Positions 34,315-46,377 of a DNA stretch of 64,000 bases are shown here, one piece after another. Source of the stretch: Sophora flavescens. Its lineage: Eukaryota; Streptophyta; Magnoliopsida; Fabales; Fabaceae. Position numbers and translations under genes: made by a program. Position 1 is the stretch's first letter, and every line of letters starts with the position of its first letter. The stretch is from the NCBI GenBank assembly GCA_030762895.1, contig CM061063.1, forward strand, positions 73,777,836 to 73,841,835. Direction: 5' to 3'. The notes beneath the pieces were generated by a model, which was not told the DNA's origin, made no database searches, and saw only the letters and a program-made list of their open reading frames with translations.

Positions 34315-35276
34315 GGTAGATTCTAGCATGAAGTAGGTTTTTTATGGATATACCCGTATACCCCAAATTGTTTTCATCAGGGATGATTTTCAACCATTGG
34401 ATATAATAGTTAAATAATGAAGGGTCCATATTTCTTCATCCAAAAAAAAATTTGAAAACCAAAAAATTTGAAAAATACGAATTTGCCCTTCACCCCTCCC
34501 ACCCTAAAATCTCCACTGCCGGTTGTCCAACCACCCGCCAGCCCGCCACCACCTTCATCCTTACCCCCACCCCTCCGCCACCCACCATCCTCTCATCATT
34601 GAAACCCATAAAACTCAAACAGAAACAAGCAAGACGATCAGAGGGTTCCGAAGACCACCATGCAAGATCTGGGTTTTATGTTTTTTTTTCCTCTTTGGGC
34701 TCAGATATGGGTTCTAGTTCGCCTTCTTCATCTCTGAAGGACCATTCTGAACTAATACTCGTTCTGCATCGCTGCCATCGTCATCAGAATGTTGCTTCGA
34801 TCTGTCCGGAGTGGAATCCTCGGATACATGGCTGAGCAGCGATCCGAGCCTCCAGTAGCCGGCGGCGATGCTCCTCGGAATGATGCTTGACGGAGCGGAA
34901 CACGTCGGGGGAGGAGGAGGAAGGATCGATGTTGTTGTTGTATGATTGGTCCTTCTCCTTCTTCTGTGATTGCTCCGCCGTTCTCGAATCTGACATTGAA
35001 GGTGTTTGGAGGTGGGGGAAGAGAGAGGGAGGCGGCAAAGGGAGGTGGGGGATGAGAGAAGGAAGGCGGCAGAGGGAAGAGAGAAGGGACAGTTGGTGGT
35101 TGAAGAGGTTGAAGGTGGTGGTAGGGTGGCAGGTGACGGTGGTGGTGGTGGTGGTGGTTGGACTGAAGGAGGTAGATAAGGGTAGAAAGGGGTTTTCCAA
35201 TAATTTTTTTTTAAAAAGATTATTTAGTGGTACACCTATATACCCATAAAACATGGACTTCATGCTAGAATCCACC
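34315..35276 (-). mobile_element. Second Pack-MULE-like element
   Basis: The ends are inverted repeats: GGT(A/G)GATTCTAGCATGAAGT, then a weaker match of about 30 bp. Just outside lie GAATTTCTT (34306-34314) and AAATTTCTT (35277-35285), a 9-bp target duplication with one mismatch, as in Mutator-like elements. There is no transposase. The interior is GC-richer than its surroundings and carries gene-like open frames on both strands, best on the minus strand. 962 bp. Confidence 0.65.
34784..35020 (-). pseudogene. Probable captured first exon, unknown gene
   Basis: On the minus strand a pyrimidine-rich leader (35020-35200) is followed by MSDSRTAEQSQKKEKDQ and then SSSPDVFRSVKHHSEEHRRR and LLEARIAAQ, a plausible N-terminal exon with a charged helix. 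The frame runs on to a stop at 34784 with less convincing residues. I do not recognise the parent gene. A plus-strand frame at 34452-34835 overlaps it and is less gene-like. Confidence 0.4.
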
Positions 35277-35285
35277 AAATTTCTT

Positions 35286-36760
35286 TAGAGTAAATGAATG
35301 TTACCTTTGCAACAATAAACCAAACATACCACAGATAGCTGGACTATTGGAGTTCAATTCACAAGTTAGCTAATTTGTTAGTTGGGTTCTGTGCAATGCA
35401 CCCTGGATCAGCACTCTAGCCTCTCCGAAACCATAAGTGTTAACTTGAAAATAGTTTTCTTGATTAAAGGTTTTTGTCACTTTGCATAAAGCTGTATGTA
35501 ACGACAGATGATCGATGGACCTATAGGCTTTGATGAACAATCTAAGTCGTACGTGATCATCACACATCAATTGTCATACGGATGGAAGTTATTCTTCATG
35601 AATTTATTCAGACCGAACTATAAATGCTCCAACAAATGACAGCTTAACATACTCGTCATATGTTGCATGTTTAGTCAACTGAACATAAACGGTGCTGGAG
35701 GGACCCTTCATGTTTTTCTATTGCAGATGCAATCGCTTTGCTATGCTTAATTTTATTTTATTTCATAACATTAAAAGGTACAATTAATGAAAAAAGAGAT
35801 ATAGGTGGTTTAGTAAGTAATCACATCTAAATATTAAAAACTTAACCTGATGTTAATTCAGCTATATCTCGTTGGTTGCAATCACTTTTATGAGGATATA
35901 TGCAATACATGAGATGCAATTCTTATGCGGAAAGGAAATTTGGAATTGGAACCTACTTGAGTTTGAAAAATAATTTCTGTTTACCTTCCAGTAAAGGTAA
36001 AGCCTGCTTCATTATAACCTAATCATTGTGTATCATTTCTAATCTTACATTTGCATTCTATTTTCTAAAAGCATCTCAAATGACAAAATTTTAAGAAACT
36101 AATTCTAAGTTTTGACGAATGCAATGGTAACTGTATGGCTTTGCCATTATGATACCTTCAAACCAATTTTATTTCACACTTTTTATTTTGCTATCATTAT
36201 TTCACACTATTTTTTTTTTTAATTTGTGGGATGCTCGGAGCAACCTTATCTGATAGAATGATTTTCCTAGATGTTGAGTCAATCTTTGACTATTTAGTGT
36301 ATGTACTGTCGCCCTTTTCCTGTCACGATTGGTTCTTGCTTAGTATATTGATTAATTTTGATTTATTTCGTCAATGCCTTGTACATGAGAATTTTAAATT
36401 GTTTTGAACATGGTGGAAAAACTATGCCTAGAAACTCTTATAATATAATGGTTAGGTAAGATTATGAAGCATGATGTTCCAGATTCCAAAAGCTTTCTTT
36501 CCCATCCTATTTGTCTTTTTGCATAAAATTAGATTTAGAATTAAAATTGGACTACTCAATTCAGATTAAAAAAATCATCATTAATCATTAATTCTTTATC
36601 TATGCCAAATTTAACATAAAAATGAACATTCCATTCATTCCCATTCAAATTCCTTTTCAAAAAGAAAAACCATTTCATCAAATCAAACATTATGTTACTT
36701 TAATACTTTTGCTGGTTAATCCTCAAGGTAATTTTTGTCAAATCGGAATCCAACGAGTAA
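35286..36760. other. AT-rich intergenic DNA, no gene seen
   Basis: No supported coding sequence. The 66- and 80-codon frames (35370-35570, 36622-36864) have no recognisable motif. Confidence 0.4.
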
Positions 36761-37377
36761 GAGCTTGTTTGAGAAAGCTGGAAAAAAAAAATATTATGCT
36801 GATAACCGATTTTTGTATAATCGATTATAATCAGAATCTGTTTTTGTTTGAGTCTTTTTGTTGAAAAGTGATTTTAAGATAATCTATTTTGTTTGGATGC
36901 TGTAAAAAAATCACTTTTACATCATAAATTACGAAAAAAAAGTATGAAATTATTTATTTATATTAATAATATTTATGCTTTTTTAACATTGAAACTTGTT
37001 AAAATATTTAAATTTGTAAACAAAAAATAAAATAAAATAATAAATAATTAATTAATATTAATTAAATAATAAATTAATACTAGTACTATAAGAAATAGGC
37101 ATTTATTACTGCACCAGTCTGACACTAACATTCCATGGAAAAAAAAAAGAGGATGGAGGCAAGTTCGGAACATGGGTGTAGTTTTTGAAATAATCAGTTC
37201 TGACAAAAAAAAAGCAAACCGTCCTTTACGAGAGACGGTTTTAAAATAGCTTAGTTAAGTGAAAAAAACTTTTTAAAAAATTAAGTTTTGTACCCAAACA
37301 TGATAGATTATTCATAAAACGACTTTTAGATTAAAAAACCTGAAAAGTGGGATAATTTATCTTTCTCCAACAAGCTC
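36761..37377. mobile_element. Small inverted-repeat element, 617 bp
   Basis: Begins GAGCTTGTTTGAGAAAG and ends with the complement CTTTCTCCAACAAGCTC (one mismatch in 17). A-rich and non-coding. A related partial copy follows the tRNA at about 37625-37935. The target duplication is not clear. Confidence 0.5.
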
Positions 37378-37506
37378 CCAAGGGTTATCAGCCGTTTTAC
37401 GGTATCTGAAATTCAATTTCGTATTGGACTTGATAAAGTATAGATTGAAGAATCTTGTTTTAGTTGCATTTAATAAATAAATTAAAACCAAAATAATAGC
37501 AGATGT

Positions 37507-37523
37507 GCTGGAATAGCTCAGTT

Positions 37524-37556
<33 letters not shown>

Positions 37557-37580
37557 GAGGTTCAAGCCCTCCTTCTAGCG
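37507..37580 (+). tRNA. tRNA-Asn (anticodon GUU)
   Basis: The 74-nt cloverleaf has acceptor arms GCTGGAA/TTCTAGC, D arm TAGCTCAGTTGGTTAGAGC, anticodon arm GTGG-CTGTTAA-CCAC with GTT at 37541-37543, a variable loop, a T arm GGAGG-TTCAAGC-CCTCC and discriminator G. There is no intron and no encoded CCA. Internal A and B boxes are present, and a T7 run at about 37591-37597 should stop RNA polymerase III. The sequence matches the nuclear form, not the plastid-like one. It delivers asparagine in cytosolic translation. Confidence 0.97.
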
Positions 37581-37590
37581 TTGTGGCCTC

Positions 37591-37597
37591 TTTTTTT
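37591..37597 (+). terminator. Pol III terminator of the tRNA
   Basis: A run of seven T about 10 bp beyond the tRNA 3' end, following CTC. Confidence 0.75.
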
Positions 37598-37624
37598 ACA
37601 ACTTTCGAATATTGCTATGATCCG

Positions 37625-37935
37625 TATTGTTGTGAAAAAAAAATCATTTTTATATAATAAATTATGTAAAAAGATACGAAGTTATTTGTTTATATTAATA
37701 TTATTTAATAATGTGTAGGAGGGAGAAGGAAAGAAAGATCATTTTGTTGAGAGTGACATCGGACTTTGAGAAAAAAAACTTTTTTTCCCATCCATCGGCT
37801 CTTCCTATGAGATGGGTAAAAATAACTTTTTTTTAAAGGAAAAAGCTTTTTCTCTAATTTAGTCTAATTGTCAAACATAATAGATTATCTCCAAAACAGC
37901 TGAAAGTGGGAAAATCTATCTTTCCCAAACACACA
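37625..37935. repeat. Partial copy of the 36761-37377 element
   Basis: Shares TGTGAAAAAAAAATCA-type sequence, TTATATTAATATTATTTAAT and the end CTATCTTTCCCAAACA with the element on the other side of the tRNA. Confidence 0.45.
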
Positions 37936-37970
37936 TTATGTAGCTGGTTCTTGAAGCTATCAATTTGATT

Positions 37971-38739
37971 AAAGCCTTAATTGCAGTTTTGGTCAATCTA
38001 TTATTGGTCATGTGCGATTTTGGTTCTTAAAGTATTTTTTGTGCAATTTGGTCTCCTGTTTTTCCAATGTTGCAAATTTGATCATACTGTCAATGTGTTA
38101 ATTTTTCAATTATCAACATAGAGGAATCACTCATCTAAGCACACAGAACCACTTCTCTAAGCCCTTATAACATCTTGTTGAGTTTTTGTAGTAAAGGATC
38201 ATGTGGTGGAACCAAAAAAGATCCAGGAAAGCAGGGGCAAACCCAGTAAATAGCAAAGTGGAACCAACGAATCATGCTGAATCAGAGACACAACGAAGGG
38301 AGAACATCAACCAGAGGTTGTGTGTGCTTAGAGGAGTGGTTCCTCTATGTTGATTATTGAAAAATTGACAGAGATCAGACAAAATGACCAAATTTACAAT
38401 ATTGACCCGTTAGTGGTCCCGCGTGGCTTATGGCGAATTTCCTCGATAAAAACAGAATAAAATGTGCACAATTTTAAAATTCAAATACCTGAAAATTATG
38501 CACTTTTTCGCTTTTCATTACTTTTTTATGGCGAAAATTCATCATAAGCCACACAGGACCATTGACGGGTCAAGTAAAATGGTTAATGGGACGCGTAGGC
38601 AGGCAAATAGACTTCGGAACTAAATCTAGGGACTAATGTGTCTCGCATTTGAAAATTTGAGGGATTAAATGATTAATTTAATTTTTTTAAGAGACTAAAA
38701 GTGGATCCTCGAAATTTTTCAATGACCAATTTGGGCTTT
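37971..38739. mobile_element. Probable non-autonomous inverted-repeat element
   Basis: The left end AAAGCCTTAATTGCAGTTTT and the complement of the right end (GAAAGCCCAAATTGGTCATT) are similar, with GGTCA words following. Inside are two further inverted repeats, ATCAACATAGAGGAATCACT against its complement near 38330-38350, and the hairpin at 38404-38571. Confidence 0.4.
38404..38571. repeat. 168-bp hairpin repeat
   Basis: Arms of about 37 bp begin GACCCGT(T/C)A(G/A)TGGTCC on opposite strands and share GTGGCTTATG. A stable foldback. Confidence 0.7.
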
Positions 38740-40576
38740 CACTCTAAATTCAAAAAGTCAAAAAAAGGTGCAAAAAAGAACTTTTTTTTAAAGACAAAAA
38801 AAAAAAAAGATAGCTTGATAACTTTAGATACTTAATATAAAAATAACAATGTCACAAAATAATTTAAAAGTATTAAATGTACATAAAAAAATTAAAAGTA
38901 TAATGAATAAGTTTAATTGGTATATATTGTCATTATAATTTTTTTTACACAATCGGTTAACCAATCATAAATTATGGTATGGATGACTTATAAACTTTAA
39001 AGTAGTTAGGATAAGAGGTAAAAAACTTCAATGATATGACGATTTAAGAATGATAGATATTGTAAAAAAAAATTAACATTTTGTATACCAATTTTTATAA
39101 TGTATATACTAATTAAATATATAATGAAAATAATATAACATTTTTAAAATTATTTTAAAAAATAGAAATTTAAAAACAAAGCAATACAAGTCAATGTATT
39201 CGACTAAGGTCATTTTTAACCCAAGAAAAGAAACATTGATGAAAAATAGTATTAAGAAAAGGTGTTGTCTATGGTGATAAGCAAATAGGTCATAGGTGGT
39301 TTAGGGTGAACCACCTTTTTGTACCCTTGCATATATTCATATAATATTAGACTGTGGAGATAAAGTAGGTATCCAATTTTGAATCCTGGACATGAATAAT
39401 CCAAAATTAATGTTTATTGCATGAATGATTACAATAACCAAGGTTTGTTCCATGAATCAATTAGCCATATAATCGATTCATAAACGCAATTTTAATTGAT
39501 TCATACCCAGAAACTTTTCAACCATAAGGATACTTACGTTAACCCAAATAATCGGTTCATAAATACAATTTGAATCAATTCATGCCTAGAAACTTGGATA
39601 TGAATCATGTGCGTGGTAACACTCGTGGGGACCATTAACACGTTCCAACATAAGGACACTTCACCCATAGGCACAATCGGTATTAACCTCCTATACCCGA
39701 TAAAAATAATGGTTCATGAATGTACCACTTAATATCCTATTCCACCAAGGGCTATCCCTGATATTTTGAGTGCCTTGTAAGAACTGAGAAATTGGTGCAC
39801 CTGTTTTTAATAAGCCGAATATATATTGATTATCAAAAGTACACAAAGAGGTGCAAAAAATAATGGTCATTAATTATTTTAATACAATCTCAAGTGAAAC
39901 AAAATATTACCGAAGAAAAGGAAAAGATTACAGTAGCAGACTACAACAGAATTATAGAAAAAATAGTGGTTTAATTCCAATCATTAAAACCTTCATTTGT
40001 TAAGTGCTTTGTTCTATGACTTGTATCAAATAACTTACAGCAAAAAGAAAAAAACTTTGTCCAATTCTTTTGAATAAACAAGTCAACTCCTATCTCTCTC
40101 TTCTCCATTAGAATAATAACAAATATAATATGATGAAGAGAAATGCCTACTAAGAGACGCAGTTAATCAATGACACACAATTTTATTTAGGATTCAATAA
40201 TAATATAATAATTTTCTATTAAAATAATATTTTTTGTATTGCATATTATACATTTAATTAAAATATAATATTAATTATAAATAGGTTGGATTATCATTAA
40301 CGTCGTAACGTGATTCTTCATCGTTGTGCACCAACATTTTTGTCAACACCCACCGCCGTACGTCACTCTCATCTTGCCGTTGCCGATGTAGTTTCCTTTT
40401 GAGCTTCCTTTCCAATGCTCACTATTGGACTCAAGGTGGAGATGAAAGCAAGGAGAAGGAAAGGATAAATTATGTTAAGAAAGTGAACATGGGAGATATG
40501 GAGAAGAACATGGGGTGGGTAGAGAAAGGGTTTCAGGTTTTGCAGAAAAAGTTGAGAAAGATGGAGAACAACATGG
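38740..40576. other. AT-rich intergenic DNA, no gene seen
   Basis: Several short direct repeats with AATCGRTTCAT words (39440-39560), nothing coding. The 94-codon frame 40324-40608 is lysine/tryptophan-rich and lacks a known motif. Confidence 0.35.
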
Positions 40577-40748
40577 TGGGTGGGTGGAGAAAGAAGAAAA
40601 CTAACTAATTTTTGGACTCGATCAAATTTTGCCACATTATCATTTCATTTAATTTTATTTTATTTAATTAAAATCAACACAAAACAAATTGCTTGTTATC
40701 AAATTCATTCAAAAAATTAGTTAGTTTTCTTCTTTCTCCACCCGCCGA
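40577..40748. repeat. Inverted repeat, 35-bp arms
   Basis: GGTGGAGAAAGAAGAAAACT and following bases (to about 40614) are repeated in reverse complement at about 40714-40748, around an AT-rich loop of about 100 bp. Confidence 0.7.
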
Positions 40749-40754
40749 CCATGT

Positions 40755-41221
40755 TAGGAGTGTAAGACCCAAATCAATGACCGGATGAAATCGAAAATCC
40801 AAACAAAACTAATTAAATTGGTTAGTATTTTTTGGTATTCGGATCTGAATCGAACGGAACCGAACCCGATGGTGATTTGTTTGGTACTCGGGTTCAAGGA
40901 TTTTGAAACCGGACCGAACCAATTACTATATTTTAATATTTTATATTTATTATATATTAATATTTATATATACTTTAATAGTTTAATATTTATTTATATA
41001 TAAATGTATATTAATATTTTATATATATTTAATATTTCTTTATATTTTGAAATTTAATAATTTCCGGATCCGAACCGAACAAAACCCAACCAACCCGTTA
41101 TTGATTGGTTTGGTTTGGTTCGGGTTTTATAGGAAAAATTCTCAAAATCGAACCGAATCATTTTTTATTGATTCGTATTTTTTCCTCACCTAAAACTGAA
41201 AATCGCTCCGTTACACTCCTA
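40755..41221. mobile_element. hAT-like MITE, 467 bp
   Basis: The ends TAGGAGTGTAA and TTACACTCCTA are perfect inverted repeats. The interior has inverted GGTTCGG/CCGAACC words on both sides of an AT-rich core. TAGGGGTGTAA-type ends are typical of plant hAT MITEs. No clean 8-bp duplication was seen. Confidence 0.65.
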
Positions 41222-41772
41222 GTCACTATATAAGTGTTTAACTTAATCTCTATTGTATATTTCTTGTGTTTGTTTGTGTCTAATTGGATGTGAACAAGGA
41301 AGCAACAAGGGTTAGCTTTCACGTTACAAAAGAATAAAAGTACAAATGTGCCATTGGAGTTGTGTTTTTTGAAAGTCGGACGTGAACCCAAACGTGCTAT
41401 AAGTCTAAAAATAATTTTACTTTGAAAAATGATTTTAAGTTGTTTGATGTAATATTGCAGAATATTTTTTAAAAAATTATAATAAAGGACATAAAAACAT
41501 TTTTCATAGCCAAATTAAAATAAAAAAGTGTTTTTTTAAATGTTAAAAATTAATAATCTAATTTACAACGACTATATTCATAATTTTTACTTCAAAATAA
41601 CTTAGTTTAATAAAAATGTAAGAATATTATTGGTCAATTCGTAAATTTTTAATGGATAATTGTATTAAAAAAAGAAAAACCTATAAAGTGACCCCTCTCT
41701 TCTTTTAAAAAACATTTTTGTGCCATAAATCAAAATGTGATTTTTTTTATAAAACATGGAGAGAGTGACAGA
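41222..41772. other. AT-rich intergenic DNA, no gene seen
   Basis: No coding or repeat feature recognised. Confidence 0.35.
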
Positions 41773-42212
41773 TGAAGGAAAAGTTGGAATTTTTAAATGT
41801 CTAGAACATTGTATAGATACAAATTATAGCATGTTATACATGTTGAATGAAGAACAAGACGAGAATTGTGTACTTTGAAGCATTGCAGAGTTCATGATGT
41901 CTTGACCAGAGTGTGAGGGAATTACTGCTCTCTTTACTGGTAAGCGGCGTTTAGTGTATAAGACTGCTTAATGGGGATGCAACCTTTTAACCTACCCGCA
42001 GAGAGTAGGGACCTCTCAACGGGTTAACAGGTGAATGGCTCAACCCATCATATGGCCACTCTCAATAAAAACCCAAGTACTAATTTCAACAGTTGGTTAA
42101 AGTGCTTATAATATCAATAATATAACCATAATTAACATATTATAACAATAGTTCATGATAATTAGTTAATGCTAATCCATAATATTAATTAATTAAAATA
42201 ATTAATCTAACA
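41773..42212 (-). repeat. Lower (3') LTR of the nested copia-like element
   Basis: About 440 bp, visibly similar to 57008-57445 throughout, with scattered substitutions and small indels. Confidence 0.8.
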
Positions 42213-42514
42213 TTCTCCCACTTAGATAGAATTAGTCAATTATTTAAAATAATAGGAATTTTAAAACTAAATATAAATTATGGTTAAAGCAACAGCTGTC
42301 AACCAATAGTCTAAGAAACATAAACTTCAACGCTGCAGATGTGATACCCGATAGGGAAACAAATCATACATGTTAAAGACTTACATTTTATATAAAAAAT
42401 AATGAATTTGGAAGAACATATTTAAGTTAAGAGTAATATGCCTATCCAAGAATGGTCCAAGCATCTGAAAATGCCATAAGAGATGTGATCACTAGTGCAA
42501 TAAGTGCTTTTTAC

Positions 42515-42850
42515 GTCAGTTAAAATTGATTTTTTACGTCAGAATACTGACTGACGTAAATACAGCTGACGTTAAAAGTTAAAATTTTAACGTCAGTTGA
42601 GAACTGACGTTAAATATAAAACTATTAACGCCGGTTCTTTAACACAACTGACGTTAATTTTATAAAAATTAACGTCAGTTCTTTAAGAACGGACGTTAAT
42701 TTTGTTAAAACTAACGTCAGTTGTTATAAAGAACCGACGTTAAAGGTCTTAAGTTTAACGTTAGTTGTAATAAACAACTGACGTTAATAGTGTAATGTAT
42801 ATTTTATAAAATACTATTAACGTCAGTTGTTTGATACAACTAACGTTAAT
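42515..42850. repeat. Left subterminal AACGTCAGTT array of CACTA-2
   Basis: A dense run of ACGTCAGTT / AACTGACGT motifs, mostly in hairpin pairs with short loops. Confidence 0.88.
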
Positions 42851-43083
42851 AGTATTTTTTTTAAAATTCAGTTTTAAAATATCACTCCCCTCAGCTATCC
42901 CTGCATTCAGTAAATATCCCAGTAACACAGAATATCACACACATTACAGAATTGCAAAGGAAAAATGGAACAATGATCCATATGTACCTGTTCAAAAACA
43001 ATATATATTTATTAACATAGGTTATAACTCAAAATAAATACAGAAATATAAATAAAAATAAATGTATACTAAGTTTAAACTAC
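42851..43083. other. 3' flank of the CACTA-2 transposase
   Basis: Non-coding; the transposase frame stops at 43084. Confidence 0.45.
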
Positions 43084-43867
43084 CTATATCAATATCCCTT
43101 CGTGATGATCATCACGAGTGGCATGTACATCGTCCACCTGTGTCTCCTCGATTATAGTAGGCATGTTTGTTGAAAAAGAAGGAGTCTCAGGAATATCAAG
43201 ATTTGAATCTTCATTTTCATCACTACCATTATACATGTTTTTTCCTTGGAGAACCACGGACAACCTTTTGTTAGAAGGATCAGTGATGTAGAACACTTAT
43301 TTTGCTTGGGAAGCCATTATGAAAGGCTCATTTATATGACCTAACTTGTTGAGGTCTACCAATGTGAACCCCAATTTGTCGGTTTGTACACCACCGTTAC
43401 TATCAACCCACTTACATTTAAATACCAGACCTAGTAAGCTTAGTGTAATCGAGCACCCAAATATCTTCAATATATCCAAAGTAAGGTCTCGGTGCTTTAA
43501 CGGGTTTTGTGTCCTTTGCACTAGAGAAGTGCATTGCTTCGGCCACGATCATAACCCTACTATTTTGCATGGTACTCTTGTTATCTTGTTCCTTGGTATA
43601 AAAGGAAAAGTTATTTATGTCGTATCCGCTCCAACATATGACGTTGAAGCTAGGCCCACGTGCTAGCCATCTTACGTCATCAGAAGCAGTGCTACCATCC
43701 TTAAGCATTTCTTCCTTGAACCATGGTAAGAAAGTCTTGTTATGCTTGTTCAACAACCACCTTTCGCTCATTCGAGGGTTTTCTTGATTGACTTTTCTTT
43801 TATGTTCAAATAAGAAAGGATGAACACATTCGATGTTGTTCAATACATACAAATGTCCTTGAAGCAC
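43084..43867 (-). pseudogene. CACTA-2 transposase, DUF4216 part
   Basis: Minus-strand frames contain EVLQGHLYVLNNIECVHPF, WFKEEML, YFGYIEDIWVLDY, FKCKWVD, DKLGFTLVDLNKLGH and PFIMASQAK, then after a single stop VFYITDPSNKRLSVVLQGK. This is the order of DUF4216, the C-terminal module of TNP2-type CACTA transposases. A frame change lies near 43460 (after LDYTKL) and a TAA at about 43297, where the family usually has glutamine. The upstream part continues in the DUF4218 frame. Confidence 0.82.
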
Positions 43868-44245
43868 TTCTTCCCGATCCTTCCTATTAATTCTTAAGCC
43901 ATGTGTACCCTTACCTTGACATCTGATCTCATCATGTCAAGGCTTAGGAACCCCTATAGGATCCGTGTTATGAAGGTAGTCCGAACAAAACTCAATAGCT
44001 TCTTCTGCAACATACCTTTGAACAATAGATGCTTCCGGACGATGAGGATTCTTCACGTACCCTTTCAAGATCTTCATGTAGCGCTCAACTGGGTATATCC
44101 ATCTCAGAAAAACCGGCCCACATAATCTAATCTCCCTCACCAAATGAACAATTAAGTGAACCATTATGTCGAAAAAGGAAGGAGGAAAATACATCTCCAA
44201 TTGGCACAAGATTGTAGCAGCCTCAACTTCCAAGTCATCCAACAT
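43868..44245 (-). pseudogene. CACTA-2 transposase, DUF4218 part
   Basis: LDDLEVEAATILCQLEMYFP, PSFFDIMVHLIVHLVREI and GPVFLRWIYPVERYMKILKG match the DUF4218 module. A TGA at about 43937 interrupts the frame after VPKP, and the frame then continues through QGKGTHGL into DUF4216. The TGA could come from CGA by one C-to-T change. Confidence 0.82.
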
Positions 44246-46377
44246 ACGGGGTCAACGACTTTGCTACATATAGAATTGAAGAATGAGCACAACCGAGTAA
44301 TGGCATGTCTCACATTTTTTGGAGCAATACCACGAATAGCAACGGGCAAAAGTTGTTGCATCAAGATGTGACAATCATGAGACTTTAAGCCAACCAATTT
44401 AAGATCACTAGAGACAAGCCTCTTCATATTTGAAGAGTAACCATGTGGAACTTTGATGCCCTGAAGACACCGCATGAAACTTTGTCTCTCTTTTTTTGAC
44501 AAAGTATGACATGCTGGCGGCAAATAAGTCCGCTTACCATCCTCAACAACTGGAGCTAACTGCTCTCGTATACCCATAGCAACGAGGTCGAGACGAGCAT
44601 TCACACCATCCTTTGTCTTGCCCTGAATGTTGAGAAGTGTCCCGATCACACTATCACACACATTTTTCTCCACATGCATCACATCAATGCAATGTCTGAC
44701 ATCAAGCTTGCGCCAGTATGGAAGATCAAAGAATATCGACCTCTTCTTCCATATGTTTTTCTCAGCAGCTTTACCTTTCTTTTTGGACTTGCCGAATATA
44801 ACATCGATGCCCTTTACCCTCTGATAAACCTGCTCTGCAATTAAGGCCGCCGGCGCTTCTTCTATCTCTTGGTATCCATTAAAAGCTTTTTTCATCTTAC
44901 GATATGGGTGATCATGTCTAAGAAATCTCCGATGCCCAAGGTAAACCGTCTTCTTTCCATGATGCAACTGAGTGTATCATGTGCCTTCTTCACATATAGG
45001 GCATGCTTTATGCCCCTTGACACTGTACCTGAACAAGTTACCGTATGCTGGAAAGTCGTTGATGGTGCAAAATAACATGGCACGAAGCTTGAAAGTCTCA
45101 TGAGAATACCCATCAACTACATCAACACCTTCCACCCACAGTGTTTTCAAGTCTTCAATCAAGGGACCTAGATAAACATCTAAGTCATTTCCCGGTTGCT
45201 TTGGGCCCGAAATCATCATAGACAACATCATGTATTTGCGCTTCATGCACAACCAAGGGGGCATGTTGTAAATTACCAACAGAACAGACCATGAACTATG
45301 AATACTACTCATGTTACCATAAGGATTCATTCCATCCGTAGCAAGTCCAAGCCTTAGGTTTCTTGGCTCATCGACGAAATCCGGAAACATAGTATCGATA
45401 TTCTTCCATTGAATAGAATCAGCAGGATGACGAACCTTTCCATCACGTTTCCTCTCATCATTATGCCATCTAAGATTCTTCGCATCTTTCGCATTGGCAA
45501 ACAATCGCTTGAACCTTGGAATTATTGGAAGATACCACAACACCTTCGCAGGAGGACCCTTTTTTCTCACATCATCAAGATCATCATCATCATCATCACC
45601 ACCCTTCACTTTGTATCGTGATAACCCACATTTGGGGCAATCGTGATTGTCTTCATGAACACCGGTGTACAATATGCAATCATTGAGGCATGCGTGTATC
45701 TTCTTATACTCCATACCCATAGGACACAATACCTTTTTGGCCTCATAGTTACGGTCAGGCAATGTGTTGTCCTCCGGAAGCAAGTCTTTCAACACTTCAA
45801 GCAATTCCGTGAAGCTTTTATCGGTCCAACCATTTCTCGCCTTCACACAAACCAATTTTAGCACCGCCGACAACCGTGTATGAGTAGTACACCCTGGATA
45901 TAAAGGCTTATCCGCATCACCGCACAACCTATCATACACATGAGCTCGATGAAAAGATTCTTGTCCAATATCACGGATCATGTCCTCTACTCGATCATCC
46001 TCCATATCTACGTCAACGTCCTCACTTTGGGAGACACTTGCCGTACTACTCAAAAACACATCACCATGCCATATCCATCTTGTATAACTCAAGAAAATCC
46101 CTTCACAAATCAAATGAGTACGTATATCCTTCACCGTACATTTCCTCGTATTCAAACACTTGACACAAGGACAACAGAACATTCCATTACTATTTGGAAC
46201 ATTCCTTTGAGCAAATTCTATAAATTCTCCCACCCCTTTCAAATACTCAGCACTAGTGCGCTTACAAACCATCCAACTACGATCCCTAACTAGATAGGTC
46301 CTGTAGATATACAAAACATATATCCAATATAAGGACAATACGGGAGATTGAAAACTATAGTTTTTGAAGATTACCAA
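44246..46377 (-). pseudogene. CACTA-2 transposase, N-terminal and TNP2 catalytic part
   Basis: From about 46292 the frame has DRSWMVCKRTSAEYLKGVGE, the transposase-associated domain (CPCVKCLN, LICEGIFLSYTRWIWHG), then NYEAKKVLCPMGMEYKKIHA and the TNP2 domain with LATDGMNPYG, NMPPWLCMKRKYMML, GVDVVDGYSHETF and KACPICEE. A TGA (about 44977) follows EEGT, after which HHGKKTVYLGHRRFLRHDHP to LPYWRKLDVRHCIDVMHVEK continues. A frame change near 44245 leads into DUF4218. Compared with the other CACTA transposase (MDRGW), the first methionine is replaced by arginine (AGG). Transposase would cut the element's ends; this copy cannot be translated whole. Confidence 0.87.

Noticed and set aside
40324..40635. 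Overlapping frames of 94 and 88 codons on both strands
   Set aside because: Low-complexity sequence next to a hairpin; neither strand shows a family motif.
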